Source: Tubulanus polymorphus
Taxonomy: Eukaryota; Nemertea; Palaeonemertea; Tubulaniformes; Tubulanidae
Direction: 5' to 3'
Length of the DNA: 64,000 nt
Assembly (NCBI RefSeq): GCF_964204645.1
Contig: NC_134032.1
Location: 4,306,916-4,370,915, forward strand
Shown here: positions 45,727 to 57,636 of the stretch, piece after piece
How positions within the stretch are numbered: position 1 is the stretch's first letter
How the letters are laid out: each line of letters opens with the position of its first letter
Position numbers and translations under genes: made by a program
The notes under the pieces: generated by a model
The model's input: only the letters and a program-made list of their open reading frames with translations
Databases searched by the model: none
What the model was told of the DNA's origin: nothing

Positions 45727-47901
45727 GAGCTGATTGGCAAGAAAAACTCCGAAGGTGTTGAGAATTGAATATAAGTGTCGCTCGCTTTGTTGTGTTTCAA
45801 AATCTGCAGTAGGAAATCACATCTGCATTTACGGAATTATGCTTGCCTTCGAGACCCTGCTCAGAAAAGATACCAATGGATTTCCACCTTTGGAGGAATC
45901 AATGAACCTCGAAGACAAGCACGTGGATTTTTAGTGTGATGGTTTGATTGGGAAAGTGTGCGGGAAACTTTTCACCGAATTCATGACACAACTTGCACAT
46001 GTGTTCTATTTTGAGAGGTGACAAAAATCTTGCTGCATTTAAAAAGTAATGGATCTTGCTGAATGTGGCATTAAGATCATACAAATGATTGTAATCATTT
46101 GTTTGATCTTTAACCACAGACAGCAGCTTTGCAGGGGCGTCCACTTTGTCATTGATGAGGAACATCCGTCGAATATGATTCCCAACAAAACACAAAGAAT
46201 GGTATGCCTGTCTCTGAACATGGAGATTATCTTCAAGCACTCGGTTAAGTGCCGTCTCGCAGGGGCCCATCAGTGATTTCACTTGTGTGAAAACACTGGT
46301 GAGTTCCTGTCGCGAGGAAGAAAGACGGGCTTGAAGTGATCTCACACGCTCAGATTGCATCGCCACCTTTGTTGAATTGCTGGAAATCATCTTCTCCGGC
46401 GATAGTCCCTCATCAATGCATTGCGGACAGATGTAGACGACTGTCACATCCGGTACATTCTCAATGTAACCAGCACATTGATAATGTAGCCATTTGTGAC
46501 AACGGTCGCATTCGATCCGATCAATCACCCTTGTATGGTTATCTGCGTTTGGAACGCAGATCACTGCATCGCAAGGGTCATTGATGGGTTTATGGTGTCT
46601 CGTTTCGCAAATTTTCAGGTGTTTTCTAAGTGATACTAATTGAAACATTTCGCTTTTCACCACATCATCTAAAGAAGCTACTTGTGCACTGAGCGTCTGC
46701 CACTTAGCGAACAGCTCGGGATCTCTAGAAAGATAATGAATTTCGATCGAGCTCAGCACATAAATTTTTAAGTAGCTGGAATAATGTTAATCCAATGCCT
46801 AAAGATAAATGAAGGGGGGGGCGGTACTAATTGGTTGAGATTGTCGATGGGGAAGAGCATTGAATTGGATATACTGTTTTTTTCCTTTGTTGGAGGAGGT
46901 GTCAGTTCCGGAAATTTGGCTGTCAAAGTCTGCCAGAGGTCGAAACGGTTCTTTGCTAGAACTGACATTCAGGGTTTTCCTAAGTACCTCCAACAAGCAT
47001 TGGTGTACGATCCATCCCTTCGCCTGAGATTTGCGAGTTTAACGAGACACCACAAACGAGAGAATGCGCCTGATGCTCCAATACGGCCCATAGCATTGCA
47101 TAACCAGCAGTAATCCCCGATAATGAACTTACTTATGTCGAAAATATGCTGCTTGCCCTCTTTGTCCTGACTTCGAATTGAATTTAGTTCGAAAAATTGC
47201 TCAGAATATTGGCTGAAAATGGTCCGAATGTTTACCGAGGAGTTGTAGGCTTCAAAGAAGGCGAGCAGTACCGTTTGGTCAATGCTATTGGGTGTACTAG
47301 AGTTGACGACCGAAAACGCCAGTTAAGTACCCGTACCCCCCTTGTCTGCACCAAACTTTATCCAGATCGAATCATTGTGTTCTGGATGAAATTTCAGCTG
47401 GTCGGTCTGATAAAGTCTGGTACAGACGGCTTCGATTATAGATCGTAAGCAGGGAACACGAGCATAAACTACCCCTGTCTTCTTCTTCGATTTCGCTGAA
47501 ACCAGCATTCGTATAATACCAACCTCTAGATTTAGGCTGCTCAATACGGCAGATTTATATTTTCGCATCGAGATCTGGCTAGGTGTTTGTATCTAAGCCA
47601 TGCGATATCAAAAAACTTTTCATTTTGTAAATTCTGGTTTCAGGAATTCGAAGAAGATGCATCTGCAAGGCGTCTGATGGAGAGAGCTTGCTCATTGGGC
47701 CAATTTGGCCGAATCGAGGGCCTTTCTGGTTAGGTCTGGATTCTGCTTGACGAAAGTCGCAAGAGTTGCAACACAATCGTCAGAGCAGAATCCAGTGTCC
47801 ACACGTGAGGATGTACTAACCAGAAAGGTCCTCAATCGATTAGCTCTCTCGACCAGAGACCTTCTAGATGCATGCATGGATGGCTTGCTTGGAACCGATA
47901 C
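45727..47901 (-). pseudogene. DDE-type transposase with embedded PHD finger and coiled coil (unassigned family)
   Basis: On the minus strand an acceptor (TTATTTTCAG) precedes coding sequence at 47901. Order: an N-terminal helical region (ASRRSLVERANRLRTF, then KLSPSDALQMHLLR in a shifted frame); a core with IWIKFGADKGG (Asp 47344-47346), NSIDQTVLLAFFEAYNS and FIIGDYCWLCNAMG (Asp 47113-47115), GASGAFSRLWC; a 286-aa ORF (46759-45899) with a PHD finger (CDAVIC, CDRCHKWLHYQC, CPQC), a coiled coil and ENVQRQAYHS-type VQRQAYHSLCFVGNH; then, past a TGA, GIFSEQGLEGKHNSVN (Glu 45848-45850). The spacing and motifs K-F-G-x-D-K-G-G, G-D-Y and G-x-E-x-x-H-x-x-x-N fit a catalytic D/D/E triad of a large family of uncharacterised invertebrate transposase-like proteins. 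Frameshifts and several stops make this copy dead. Confidence 0.65.
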
Positions 47902-48099
47902 CTGAAAATAACACAATGATTTTGTTGAATTTAGTTTTCTTGCATAGATACATGTTTCATCCCTGCAAGTCACTTCCAGCAGGTCTTTTCGCAATTGGTT
48001 TTCTAAAGTTTGTTTTTCTTGAATTAGGGCCTTGATTTTTGCCTGCTGGCCTTGAATTTGGATGGATTGATAATGTATAATAATTTGGTGATCAATTAA

Positions 48100-48320
48100 C
48101 TGGACTTGCAGGGATGAAACATGGGATAATGGATTATAATACTCAGATTCAATGAAATTTGCTGATTGGTGACTCGTTGATCCGATGAAATTTGCCGATT
48201 GGTGATTTGTTGATCCGATGAAATTATAATTTGCTGATTGGGGATTCGTTGATCTGATGAAATTGAAATTTGCTGATTGAATGATTTATCGTAATTAACT
48301 GATTGGTGATTGGATGATTC
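48100..48320. repeat. About 36-50-bp minisatellite (TGATCCGATGAAATT)
   Basis: GATTGGTGA.T.GTTGATCCGATGAAATTT recurs four to five times with small indels. It lies upstream (minus sense) of the transposase at 45.7-47.9 kb. Read on the minus strand it is open (SSDQ..TNQQI), which is a by-product of the repeat. Confidence 0.75.
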
Positions 48321-48439
48321 GTTGTTATTAGCGGATAAATCTGAAATAAGAAAAGAAAAATTTAGCAAGATCTAAGTGAGTGATTAAATTAGTCCAGATT
48401 TAAGCCCTACAGATAAGAACGGATCAGTTAGGGTGGGCC

Positions 48440-48766
48440 CATCTTCACCCGTCAAGGGATTCGAACCCACTACGCTAAAGCTGTTCGCCGAACCCCTTGA
48501 CCTCACGAGTCGTTGGAGTCGTTACTAGCCGACCACAATCCGGTCGTACCAATCACAGCGCTTGTAACAAACGACATTGGGCTTCTGTTGGTTTTTCCCG
48601 TTAAATGGACCAATCAGCGAACGTTTTACCGAACAAGGAAGTATTTCGCAAATCGATATATGACGTCATGAGCAACAGCGCCAGTAATGAAATCACGCTT
48701 CGTGAGGCCAGGGGGCTGGTGGAAGCGAGTTTGGGAGTGATACCGGACCTCTGGCAAGCGAGGATG
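48440..48766. mobile_element. 327-bp element with 9-bp duplication and tRNA-like box B, copy 2
   Basis: It aligns end to end with the element at 42945-43259: same CATCTTCACC start, GAGGATG end, minus-strand GGTTCGAATCCC, CCAATCA boxes and TGACGTCA. GGGTGGGCC is duplicated exactly at 48431-48439 and 48767-48775, again 9 bp. The two copies differ at many positions, so they are separate, older insertions of one family. Confidence 0.85.
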
Positions 48767-48775
48767 GGGTGGGCC

Positions 48776-50203
48776 TAAATAATATTATTAAGAATATGTC
48801 ACCAAGCGCAAGGTGCAAGGCGATTTTCCAGCGCCTGGTACTGGCGGGGTCTGGGTTCTTATTAGGGGTGATTTCCTGCATTTCAGTAAAGCAAAGAATT
48901 CATGTGAAATTCCCTTTCCCTGCTTCTTATACAGTTAAACAAAGATGTAATATTTCATTTTAAACGAAAGTATGTATTATGTAAAATTATGATGTAGGAG
49001 GGAGGGCCAGGCTTATTGGCCCCCCTTCCTAGATTCTTTCCTTTTCCTGGAAACTCTAATCACATCATTTATTTGACTTCTGGAAAAAAAACATGAAAAC
49101 ATTCTAAGATCGAGCTGAGGAAGATCGGAAAAAAGGCGTCGTTTCGTTAGATTTCCTATACAGAAGAATAACTGTGGAGTTTCAGGTGTTCCGTGACAAT
49201 TCATAGGTCACGATACTCTTAAATCCTAATGGAAAACGTTCAGAATGAAAGCCAATGTTGTGCCCTAGAAAAAACAGCTGTTTTACGTTGTTATTTCACC
49301 ATTTCGTTTCGAGGGGTGGAAGGTTGGTTTGCGGAAATCAAATGAAATTTTCTCGCCACGGTTTTCACGGAAAAAGCTTCTTAAATTCACATTTTCCAGC
49401 TATTACGATATAAATGTCATATAATTGGAAGTTGATTTAAATAATTAGTTAATTAACAGTAAATTCCGCTACTCTTTACACCCCCTGCATAAATTAAAGA
49501 ATAGACTCGTCCAGCTACGCATGGCCTCGGTGCGCGGCCCGCACTTGAACCGGCAAATTTCACGCATTCAAACAACTAGATCTCGGTCAATTCTCAATCA
49601 ATTTTAATAAATGAACTTTTTATATAGGCCTACTCCTTATAAGTAGTTTTAAAAAGTTACGTTGTGTAATAAAAAGAGCTTTCTTACTTTCCAAAATACG
49701 GTGGAGAAACCACCCCTGAATCGATGGCCGAATTCGCGTTATAGCGTCTGCTGCCGATCTGACAGCTACGTCATCAAAATATCGCGTCATCAAAACGTAA
49801 CTTTGTAGGCGGGGTTTAACTCTTAACTAACAACCAATCATTGAACGCCGTAGATTAAATAGAATTTGAATGACAGTTCTTGGCGTTTGACCTTTTTTAA
49901 TAGGAAAATGCGAAGGGGAGACATTTTGACCGTTATACACCAAGGTAACTAGGGACAAAGCATTTCCACGTATTTTTGTATTCTTTCCAGCGAAATCGTT
50001 GCATTAACGAGACGTGGTAGATATAACTAGTGTAGTGCAGACTCCCGTAAACGTAGACAGTTTGTATATTGTTTCCTTTTTACATGCGAAGTCGACTCTG
50101 GAACGTGAGGTCAGTCGCCACCACACGATGGCGCTAAAGTCTATTTATTTTTGTTTGTCCACGATCTTTTTGGGATATTTCGCTTAATTTTCGACGTACA
50201 TAC
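48776..50203. other. No recognisable gene
   Basis: This is AT-rich to mixed sequence without supported exons. A GC-richer, promoter-like part lies at 49680-50120. Confidence 0.35.
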
Positions 50204-50391
50204 CTCAAATAGGTCTTAATCGAATCAGTAGAGTTGTGCAGTACAGATAAATCACCGGTTTTATATCCATTTTTTACCGAGTTGAAGGATTGGTGAATAT
50301 TCTCGAAAATTGAGCTTGAAATCGGCGAAAAACAACTGCCATTTTGTTCGTGTTCGTTTATTTCTTTATGCAAATGAGCAGTGTGTACCAT
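50204..50391 (-). CDS. Candidate first exon, minus strand (FENIHQSFNSV family)
   Basis: The ATG at 50391 opens MVHTAHLHKEINEHEQNGSC, then SSSIFENIHQSFNSVKNGYK and LHNSTDSIKTYL, ending at a strong donor (GAG/GTATGT) at 50204. The middle of this exon recurs on the plus strand at 62145-62222 with a 16-17-nt deletion. No domain is recognised. Recurrence suggests the first exon of a repeated gene or element. Confidence 0.4.
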
Positions 50392-51394
50392 GTGATCTAG
50401 GTAAGTTCATTTTTTATGGGGAGAGTACATAACCCGCACGTGTTTCACTACGCGGGCCCGGCCGCAATCAGTGCTATCATAGGCCTTATTTTATTTCTAA
50501 ACCGGCCGCATTCACTGATGCGTGTGCGTGTGGCACTATTAAGGAAAAATTTATTTTTTTATATAAAGCCAAGTAAACAAGTAATTTAAATTATTATTTT
50601 TAGAAGAAGTTAGTAACCCGTTTGCTACACATAGGCCTATAAGTAGGGTAACTCACTGTAATTTCGGAAGACCACATAAGTTCGGAAGTTTTCTTCTACG
50701 GCCTCTCCGTGGTCGCGGAGGGAATACCTATTTGGACTAGCTTAAATTTGAAAAAGGGGGAGTAGGTTGGTATTTCCTGGGAATTCCACGGGAATCCGCG
50801 CCATTTTGATGACGTAGTACGCATTTCTTTCTGGCACACGAAATCAGCGCGGCAAATCGCTAAAGTCGGTCACGTAAGTACACTATTGATTCGCCCCGCT
50901 TTTACGGCATTTTGTGGCAGCCGATACGTAAACACTGCCGCGAAGTTCTAGGAAGCCGATAGTTTGTTTATAAACATTCATTTACAATCGGAATACGCTC
51001 ATTGTTACATAAACGGCGATTTTCAAAAACTCAAACGCCTACACATAATTTCGGAAATCCCATACCCAGCTTTCACGGCTCCTCCACGTAATTTCGGAAG
51101 TTCCGAAATAATGTATAATTGTTATTGCGTATGTTTACACAGCTGTTTTTCCTAGAAATGAACGATTCTATTTCTAATTCAAAACAACAAACAACTTTTT
51201 TACATTAAAATTGAATTTATTTAAGCTTAGGCCTATAATTAGTTGGACCTTGTGGCTAATGACTGTAGCAGCCTAATAAAATTAAAACAAATTGAAAAAC
51301 TAACACAAATTGAAGGTCTTAGACCCTAAGCTGTTTTATCGGCCCGAGGACTTTCTCTGTAAGCATTAATTTAAAATTTGGTTTTATTTCCAGG

Positions 51395-54300
51395 ATGCCA
51401 AAGGTTTATTGCAAATGGTCAGAAGACCAAATGACCAACGCGATTGAATCAGTGAAATCTGGCTCTTCGATATTGAGAACAGCCAGTGAGTTTTCTGTAC
51501 CAAAATCAACTCTGCATGATAGAGTTAGTGGAAAAATCTGTCATGCAACAGCAAAATTAGGCAGGCCGACCCATCTCAGCATGGTGGATGAGACAAAACT
51601 TGCAGACTTTGCAAAGAACCGAGCTGATTTGGGGTATGGGTTTTCGAAAAGTAATTTTATGAGGTATGCTGGTGATTTGGCACTCAAACGCGGCAAACCA
51701 TTCCAGGAGGTATGTCTATTGACTTGTGATCTGTTAATTCTCAGCTTGGTACGTAGGCCTATAAGTTAAAAATCTATATAACGTGAAAAAAGTAGGCAGC
51801 TATTTCAAGGCCATCCAGAGTGCATTGGCTGGTATTCAGCCAATGTACATCTGGAACCTTGACGAAACCGGGGTTCAGTTGACCCACGTACCAGGGAAAA
51901 TCGTAGCAAGGTAGGGCAAATTGATGATTTTTGATGTAACGAACTGGCCAATTACACTGATCTTATTACAACTATATTCTTATTGTTAATATATCATCTA
52001 GAAACAGAGTCAAATTTTACAATTCTCTGCTGATACCTTAATGAATAGGCCTACTTGGTTTTTTCAGGAAAGGAAGCAAGTACGTTCAGTCACGGATAAG
52101 CGGAAACCGGGAGACGATTACGGTCATGGCGTGTGGTAATGCCTCAGGGCAAATGCTGGCACCACACGTCATATTCAAAGGAAAAACTGTCGCTTCGCTG
52201 CAATCGGTGGATTCGATAAATGCTCCGGCTGGAACAACTGTGTCAGTTTCAGAAACAGGGTGAACTAAACAGGTATTTATTAAAACAACAAAAATATTAA
52301 ACAATTATTTGAAATCCACCATATTCTAACCATTAAATGTATTTTATCTTTGAATTTTATAGGGTATTGCCACACTTTGGTTTCGAGAAAGCTTCCTTCC
52401 GGCAATCGGACAAACATGTCCACAAATATTAATTTCAGATGGCCATAATAGTCACAACTTCCTAGAACTCATCGAATTAGCCAGACAGAACGAAATCACT
52501 CTAGTTGAGTTGCCAGAGCATACATCACACTGGCTGCAACCCCTAGATAGGCGGTTCCTGAACTTCGCTGAAAAAGCTGAATCACTGAAACGCTGAAATA
52601 AAAACGCTGAAATTTCAGGGAATTTCCGAAAAACGCCGAAATTTCAGGGAATTCCCGAAAAAAGCTGAAATCGTGCTAGGTACCAACAATACACGTTTTG
52701 AAATATTTTCCGGGCCGGTGTCCGCTGCCGAGTCCTGAACCGTGTTTTAGTCTCTACCTTCGGTTACAGAGACACGCATGGACAGTATGTGTGGAGTATA
52801 CTTTTAGAGGGCCACTTGTTGGACAAATTAATTCGCTTGAAATCCGGATTTTTAATGCATACAGGCAGCATAATGAGGAAAACCCATTCACAATCCGTGC
52901 AAGCCAACTTAAACACTATGCTCAATATTCCCTGCAAGACGCAAAATATCTTATTTGAACGTTCATGTATAAAACATGGAGCAACTTTTCTTTTGTCAAC
53001 ACGTTGATGGGCGACGGACTATGTCACTATGGTATTCTCTGAAGGAGGTAAATTAAATTTGACAGCTAGTTATATAAATGATGCAGCTTTTGGACAAAAG
53101 GGATCTAACTAAATTTCTTTTTAATTCACTGTGGAATGGAATGGAATGGATTGACGCCAATGGCATGCAGTAGGCCCCTACGTATGGGTCATACTGATTA
53201 GCGTCAACCAATTAATCTAAATCGGGCTAACCATTCAACAACTGTGAATAATTTATTTGCTGTGGCGTGATAATAATTAGTTTTTTTGAAGAAATGACAT
53301 ACCAACTGTTAGAAAAATGTACCGATTCTTATTTTTAGACTACTACTGAATCTATAAAAGGAGGAGTCATAGACAAAGTTGATTTGCTTAGCTGGTGACA
53401 CTTCTTGTCAAGTACATCATCTCAAGTACTGGGTGTTTTGTAAGTTTAATTTCAGTATTTATTTACTAAGTGCTGTTCTCTCGGACCTCAGTGCTTTCAA
53501 ACTAGGCCCACCCCATAGGCTATATAGTCCAGGGTGTATTAGCCACTATTCTTTTATATCCGACTAAAATGCACCTTTTTCTATTTTTAGATTCAGGCTT
53601 AGAATGTGCAAATTTTTTGAGATACTGAGAAATCAGATGGCACCAGTAAACTTCAACTGCGAAATTTGCAGCAGGATAGCTGAATGACACAATTTTTAAA
53701 AATAAAATGGCTATTCGAATGCTATTTCAATTATAACTTGATTCAACCAGAGAGAAATAAGTCAATTGCGGATGTACAGTACACCCACTTTTCTTCCCTG
53801 TTTCCTGGTACCAAATTTTTAGTCTTAAGCTAAGCGATATTCTAAGGTATACTAGAATTCTAGTTAAGCGAACTATTGATTCTGATATAATGTAAGAACT
53901 GATTTCCTTTGTATACTCTTGCAGAATGTGTTATGTATTATTTCAAGCTGTTAAATAATATAGTTAGACAAATGTCCAATTATTGGATCTTTCTTGTTGA
54001 CTCGTTTAATTTTGTGAGTTAAGAGTTCCAGTCAATCCACAATGTGCAGTGCCTAGCCTTCATCTACACTAAAGCCATGCCTGTGTATGGGAAAAAAATA
54101 TCGTTCGACTCCTATAGGCCAGACACATCAAAGCATGCAATACATTGCAGATAGTAGTCTCCGGCAAGTCGAAAGAGAAAGTAAACCAGGTTTTACCCCG
54201 TACCCTACCCGGGAACAAAGACACTTAAAGATTCCTTCCTCCTTGTAGAAATTGTAGAAATATGGCACCCAATTGTAGCAATGCTAAGTACAGTATACTA

Positions 54301-56884
54301 TGACGGTTGAACCTTTAACGAATTTCAATGACACCGAAAATAGAATCAAAATAATCATTAGTTCCATGCTAGCACTTAATTTGGGTTATCAGGTTCAGCC
54401 TGATAACCCAACTGTACTTTCAACTGTACTTTCATTCAGCTACTACTTGTATGAGACTTGGCAATGATAAGTTGCAAGAAATCACCAAACATAAGAAAAA
54501 ATATTGTGAATTAATATTACTGTGATTAAGAATTTATTCAAATGAAGTGATAACTTCATTGTTAGATCGTACCGGTATATGCACATAAAACTATGGCAAA
54601 AAACACATCTAACAATCCACGCAATCCGCAATCGATCAAGTCGATCATGACGACGACCTTCGGGCATGTCTCTGTAACCGAAGGTAGAGCATAAAACACG
54701 GTTCAGGACTCGTCAGCGGACACCGGCCCGGAAAACATTTCAAAACGTGTATTGTCGGTACCTAGCACGATTTCAGCGTTTTTCGGGAATTCCCTGAAAT
54801 TTCGGCGTTTTTCGGAAATTCCCTGAAATTTCAGCGTTTTTATTTCAGCGTTTCAGCTTTTCAGTGTTTCAGCTTTTTCAGCGAAGTTCAGGAACCGCTA
54901 GATAGGTAACAGCTCAATCTTTTTCTTAACTCTTTGTAGTATATTGTAGCAATAATATTAATGGTTTATTTTTACATAAACAGAACGTGTTTCAAGACTT
55001 TAAAATCTAGCTGGAACCGCTTAAGTCAAGAATTCTCCAATGATTACCCGGGGAGAGTGATAAAAAAAAGCTGCTTCTTCGAAATATTTCGCAAGGCTTG
55101 GCAGAGCATTTCAGCAGATATGCTTATCAATGGTTTCAGGTCTTGCGGAATATTTCCTTTCATACCATATGCCATACCAAACGAGGCGTACTTACCGTCT
55201 ACAACAACTGTTCGCGATATAGTGAGTTATACATTCATATATGTATTGTATCGGCTAAAATGTCCTCATATATAAGTGACTAGTATTTATTTATATTCAG
55301 ATATTAGATCCTGCTTCATTATTGCCAATACAATCATTTGAATTGAATCAAAATCCACCAAGCGAGGTAACATATTACAATTATGCAATTTTGCAATACA
55401 ATTTGAAAAATTTACGTTTTTCTTGATGAATTTTGTTCCATAGTTACACTAATAACGGTTGACGATAGCGTTTTGATTGCTTTAACAAACTTTTAGAATT
55501 ACTTCTGTGTTTCAGCATTTTTCTGTCCTCGGAGAGCTGCTACATGCAAGATATCCTTTTAAAAACCTGAATAAACCAGAATAAATTTGCAAGAAACTGA
55601 AATGAATTCAATTCAAAATATTTTATTTTAACTTATGAAAATTAGTGAAAGATACTTATTCTGTTAGATATTATTTTTTTCAGGCTCTACCGGTGAACAA
55701 TTCTCGGTCTTATAGTACTGCGCTCGGTTATCTCACCTGAAATGAAAATACAATTTGAACGTCGATACAATGAGGGATATGATGTCGCGGGAGATTCCCT
55801 GTATGAGGCATGGAAATCCCTGAAATCAAACGAAATTAACATTCATTCCAACATTTTCAACAATTCATCATCGCCAGGTGAGACTCAAATGAAATGGGTC
55901 TGTTTGATTCAACTAATTGTTAGAACGTGAAATTACCTTTCTAATCTCATTTTCAAGCTGACTCGGACAAGGATGTTTTAAAATATCCGATTGTGGAAAG
56001 TCGTCGCTCGAAAAATCGCACAGAAGATTCGAAACGATATTTCATCCTCACAGCAGATGATGCCTATGTGCAACAAGTGTGAAATGTGCAACAAGTGTAA
56101 GTTTCAGGGACAACCTCCTGTCAAATTGTGAGTTCATTCATTTCCCGGTACATCGTGATGATTCTTGACCTGCTAGGTACTTAGTCTATAAATATTTCAG
56201 GCGTCCTCAAGACCAGTGGAGTCTCCTGTCGAGGAAAAAAAACGAAAATCGTGTAGTTGAGGTAGGCCTATGAAAATTAAACATTTAATGAAATAAGGTT
56301 TTTTGGAATTTAAAATTGAGAAGGGCTACAATGTGTATCTGAATTTCAGGATCCTTTAGTGTGCCTGAAACAAGTGGCGTGAACTTGATTCACGAGATCA
56401 ATATAAGGTAAATTACTACATGCTTAGCTTAAAAACATGTAATAGGCCTACCTGGTTAATAGTGATGAATAATCTATCATTACTGGGTTATTATCATTGT
56501 AGTGAAGCTTCATATGTAGCCCTATACCAAGAGGGCCAGAAAGGCAGAAAGCACCTTTACTTCGGAGTGGTATGTTTCATCGGCTAAATTTTAACTGAAA
56601 AAAAGGAGAAATAGAATTCATGTACGGATAGTTATATATTCAACTATTTGCAGATTCTGGAAATATCGAATGACGGAGAAACAATGTCGGTGCAATTTTT
56701 GGAACAATATTGCAATAAAAATCTGTTCGTTTGGCCAGACGTGGAGCTCATAGAAGATCATCCGGTTGAAAATATCGTAAACAGCTTGGAACCACCAGAA
56801 GTAGTAAACACAAGGATTCAGATGGTTTTCCGGGCTGCCGAATTTGTGAAAAGTTGCGATTTATTTGCTTGCAAATGTACATAA
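51395..56884 (+). pseudogene. Pogo-like transposase (HTH_Psq, CENP-B HTH, DDE_1), multi-exon, interrupted
   Basis: Exon 1 (51395-51709) has a pipsqueak-type helix-turn-helix (KWSEDQMTNAIESVKSG...ILRTASEF.VPKSTLHDRV) and the start of a CENP-B-like second HTH (ADLGYGFSKSNFMRYA), ending KPFQE at a GTATGT donor. Later parts: about 51780-51911 with IWNLDETGV (Asp 51861-51863), 52069-52270 with RETITVMACGNASGQ, and 52363-52550 with LISDGHNSHNFLELI (Asp 52438-52440) and HTSHWLQPLDR (Asp 52546-52548). After the insertion come NGFRSCGIFPF (54985-55221), C-terminal exons with ISPEMKIQFERRY, YFILTADDAYVQQV, and a last exon with FVWPDVELI ending TAA at 56884. About 50 residues expected before the first Asp are missing, and TGA replaces an expected Trp near 52259. 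The long-TIR element duplicated the codons of the third catalytic Asp. Inactive. Confidence 0.85.
52552..54897. mobile_element. Long-TIR MULE-like non-autonomous element, copy 2 (2346 bp)
   Basis: It has the same 234-bp TIRs (right TIR 54664-54897) and interior as the copy at 41301-43920. The 9-bp duplication CTAGATAGG lies at 52543-52551 and 54898-54906. It inserted at the 3' border of a pogo transposase exon; the duplicated 9 bp include the LDR codons and abut the donor GTAACA. It has the empty site for the 315-bp element and a broken version of the 106-aa ORF. Confidence 0.9.
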
Positions 56885-56896
56885 ATGTTCTACTGT

Positions 56897-57630
56897 CAGA
56901 GATGAGAACGCCGACCTGTAAAATCCGCGGGTTATTTTTCTTGAGTGACATACGCGAACCAGCTGACGGCTTAGCCGTCAGCACTAGCGAGCGTCGAAGG
57001 CGCGAAGCTATTTCGGGGGGGTTTGGGGGTCCTCCCCCAAGAAAATTTTAGAAATTAAATACGTTTTCCGAGCACTTAGAGCGATCTCGAACCCATGAAC
57101 GACTATTATATTTTGGAAGGTAATGGCTAGTTCCAATGTGGTACATCCTCATTTGATGACATTCAGCATCTCATGCATTACGGGTCGAGCCCTGAATTAT
57201 TGCAGTAAAAATGCGCCGATGAATGCTCACTAAAAATCATCACCAAGTAGTGTATAATATCCGAAAGCGTTCGCCACACACACGCAGCAACAGTAAGTAG
57301 ACCTATATACGTTACTACTGTTGCTGTGCGTGCGTGTCTGCAGCCGATCGATAAAATACATACAAACTCATCGTAGTACAAATGTACATACAAAATCACT
57401 GTGTTGCAATGAATATGCATTGAAATGCGATACTTTTACGTGACGATAAGTAAAACAGGCACTGAACGCTTTTACGGTTCACCTGATTACCGATCGCGCC
57501 GGACCAATTGAGTGAGATCATCACCCCCCCCCCATACTTTTACATCATTTTTGGACTATTTGGAAAATTGATATTTTTCAATACTGAAATCCGCGGGAAA
57601 CCGCGGATCCGCGGGGAATTCTCATCTCTG
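56897..57630. mobile_element. 734-bp MITE with CAGAGATGAGAA ends
   Basis: CAGAGATGAGAA at the left is inverted at the right (TTCTCATCTCTG). TACTGT is repeated at 56891-56896 and 57631-57636. ATCCGCGG motifs lie near both ends, and CGAAGGCGCGAAGC plus a G7/C5 stretch are internal. A CAGAG start is common in hAT elements, but an 8-bp duplication is not clear, so the class is open. It inserted 12 bp after the pogo transposase stop. Confidence 0.75.
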
Positions 57631-57636
57631 TACTGT

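Noticed and set aside
48096-48368. Ser/Gln/Asn-rich minus-strand ORF (90 aa)
   Set aside because: It is a minisatellite translation.
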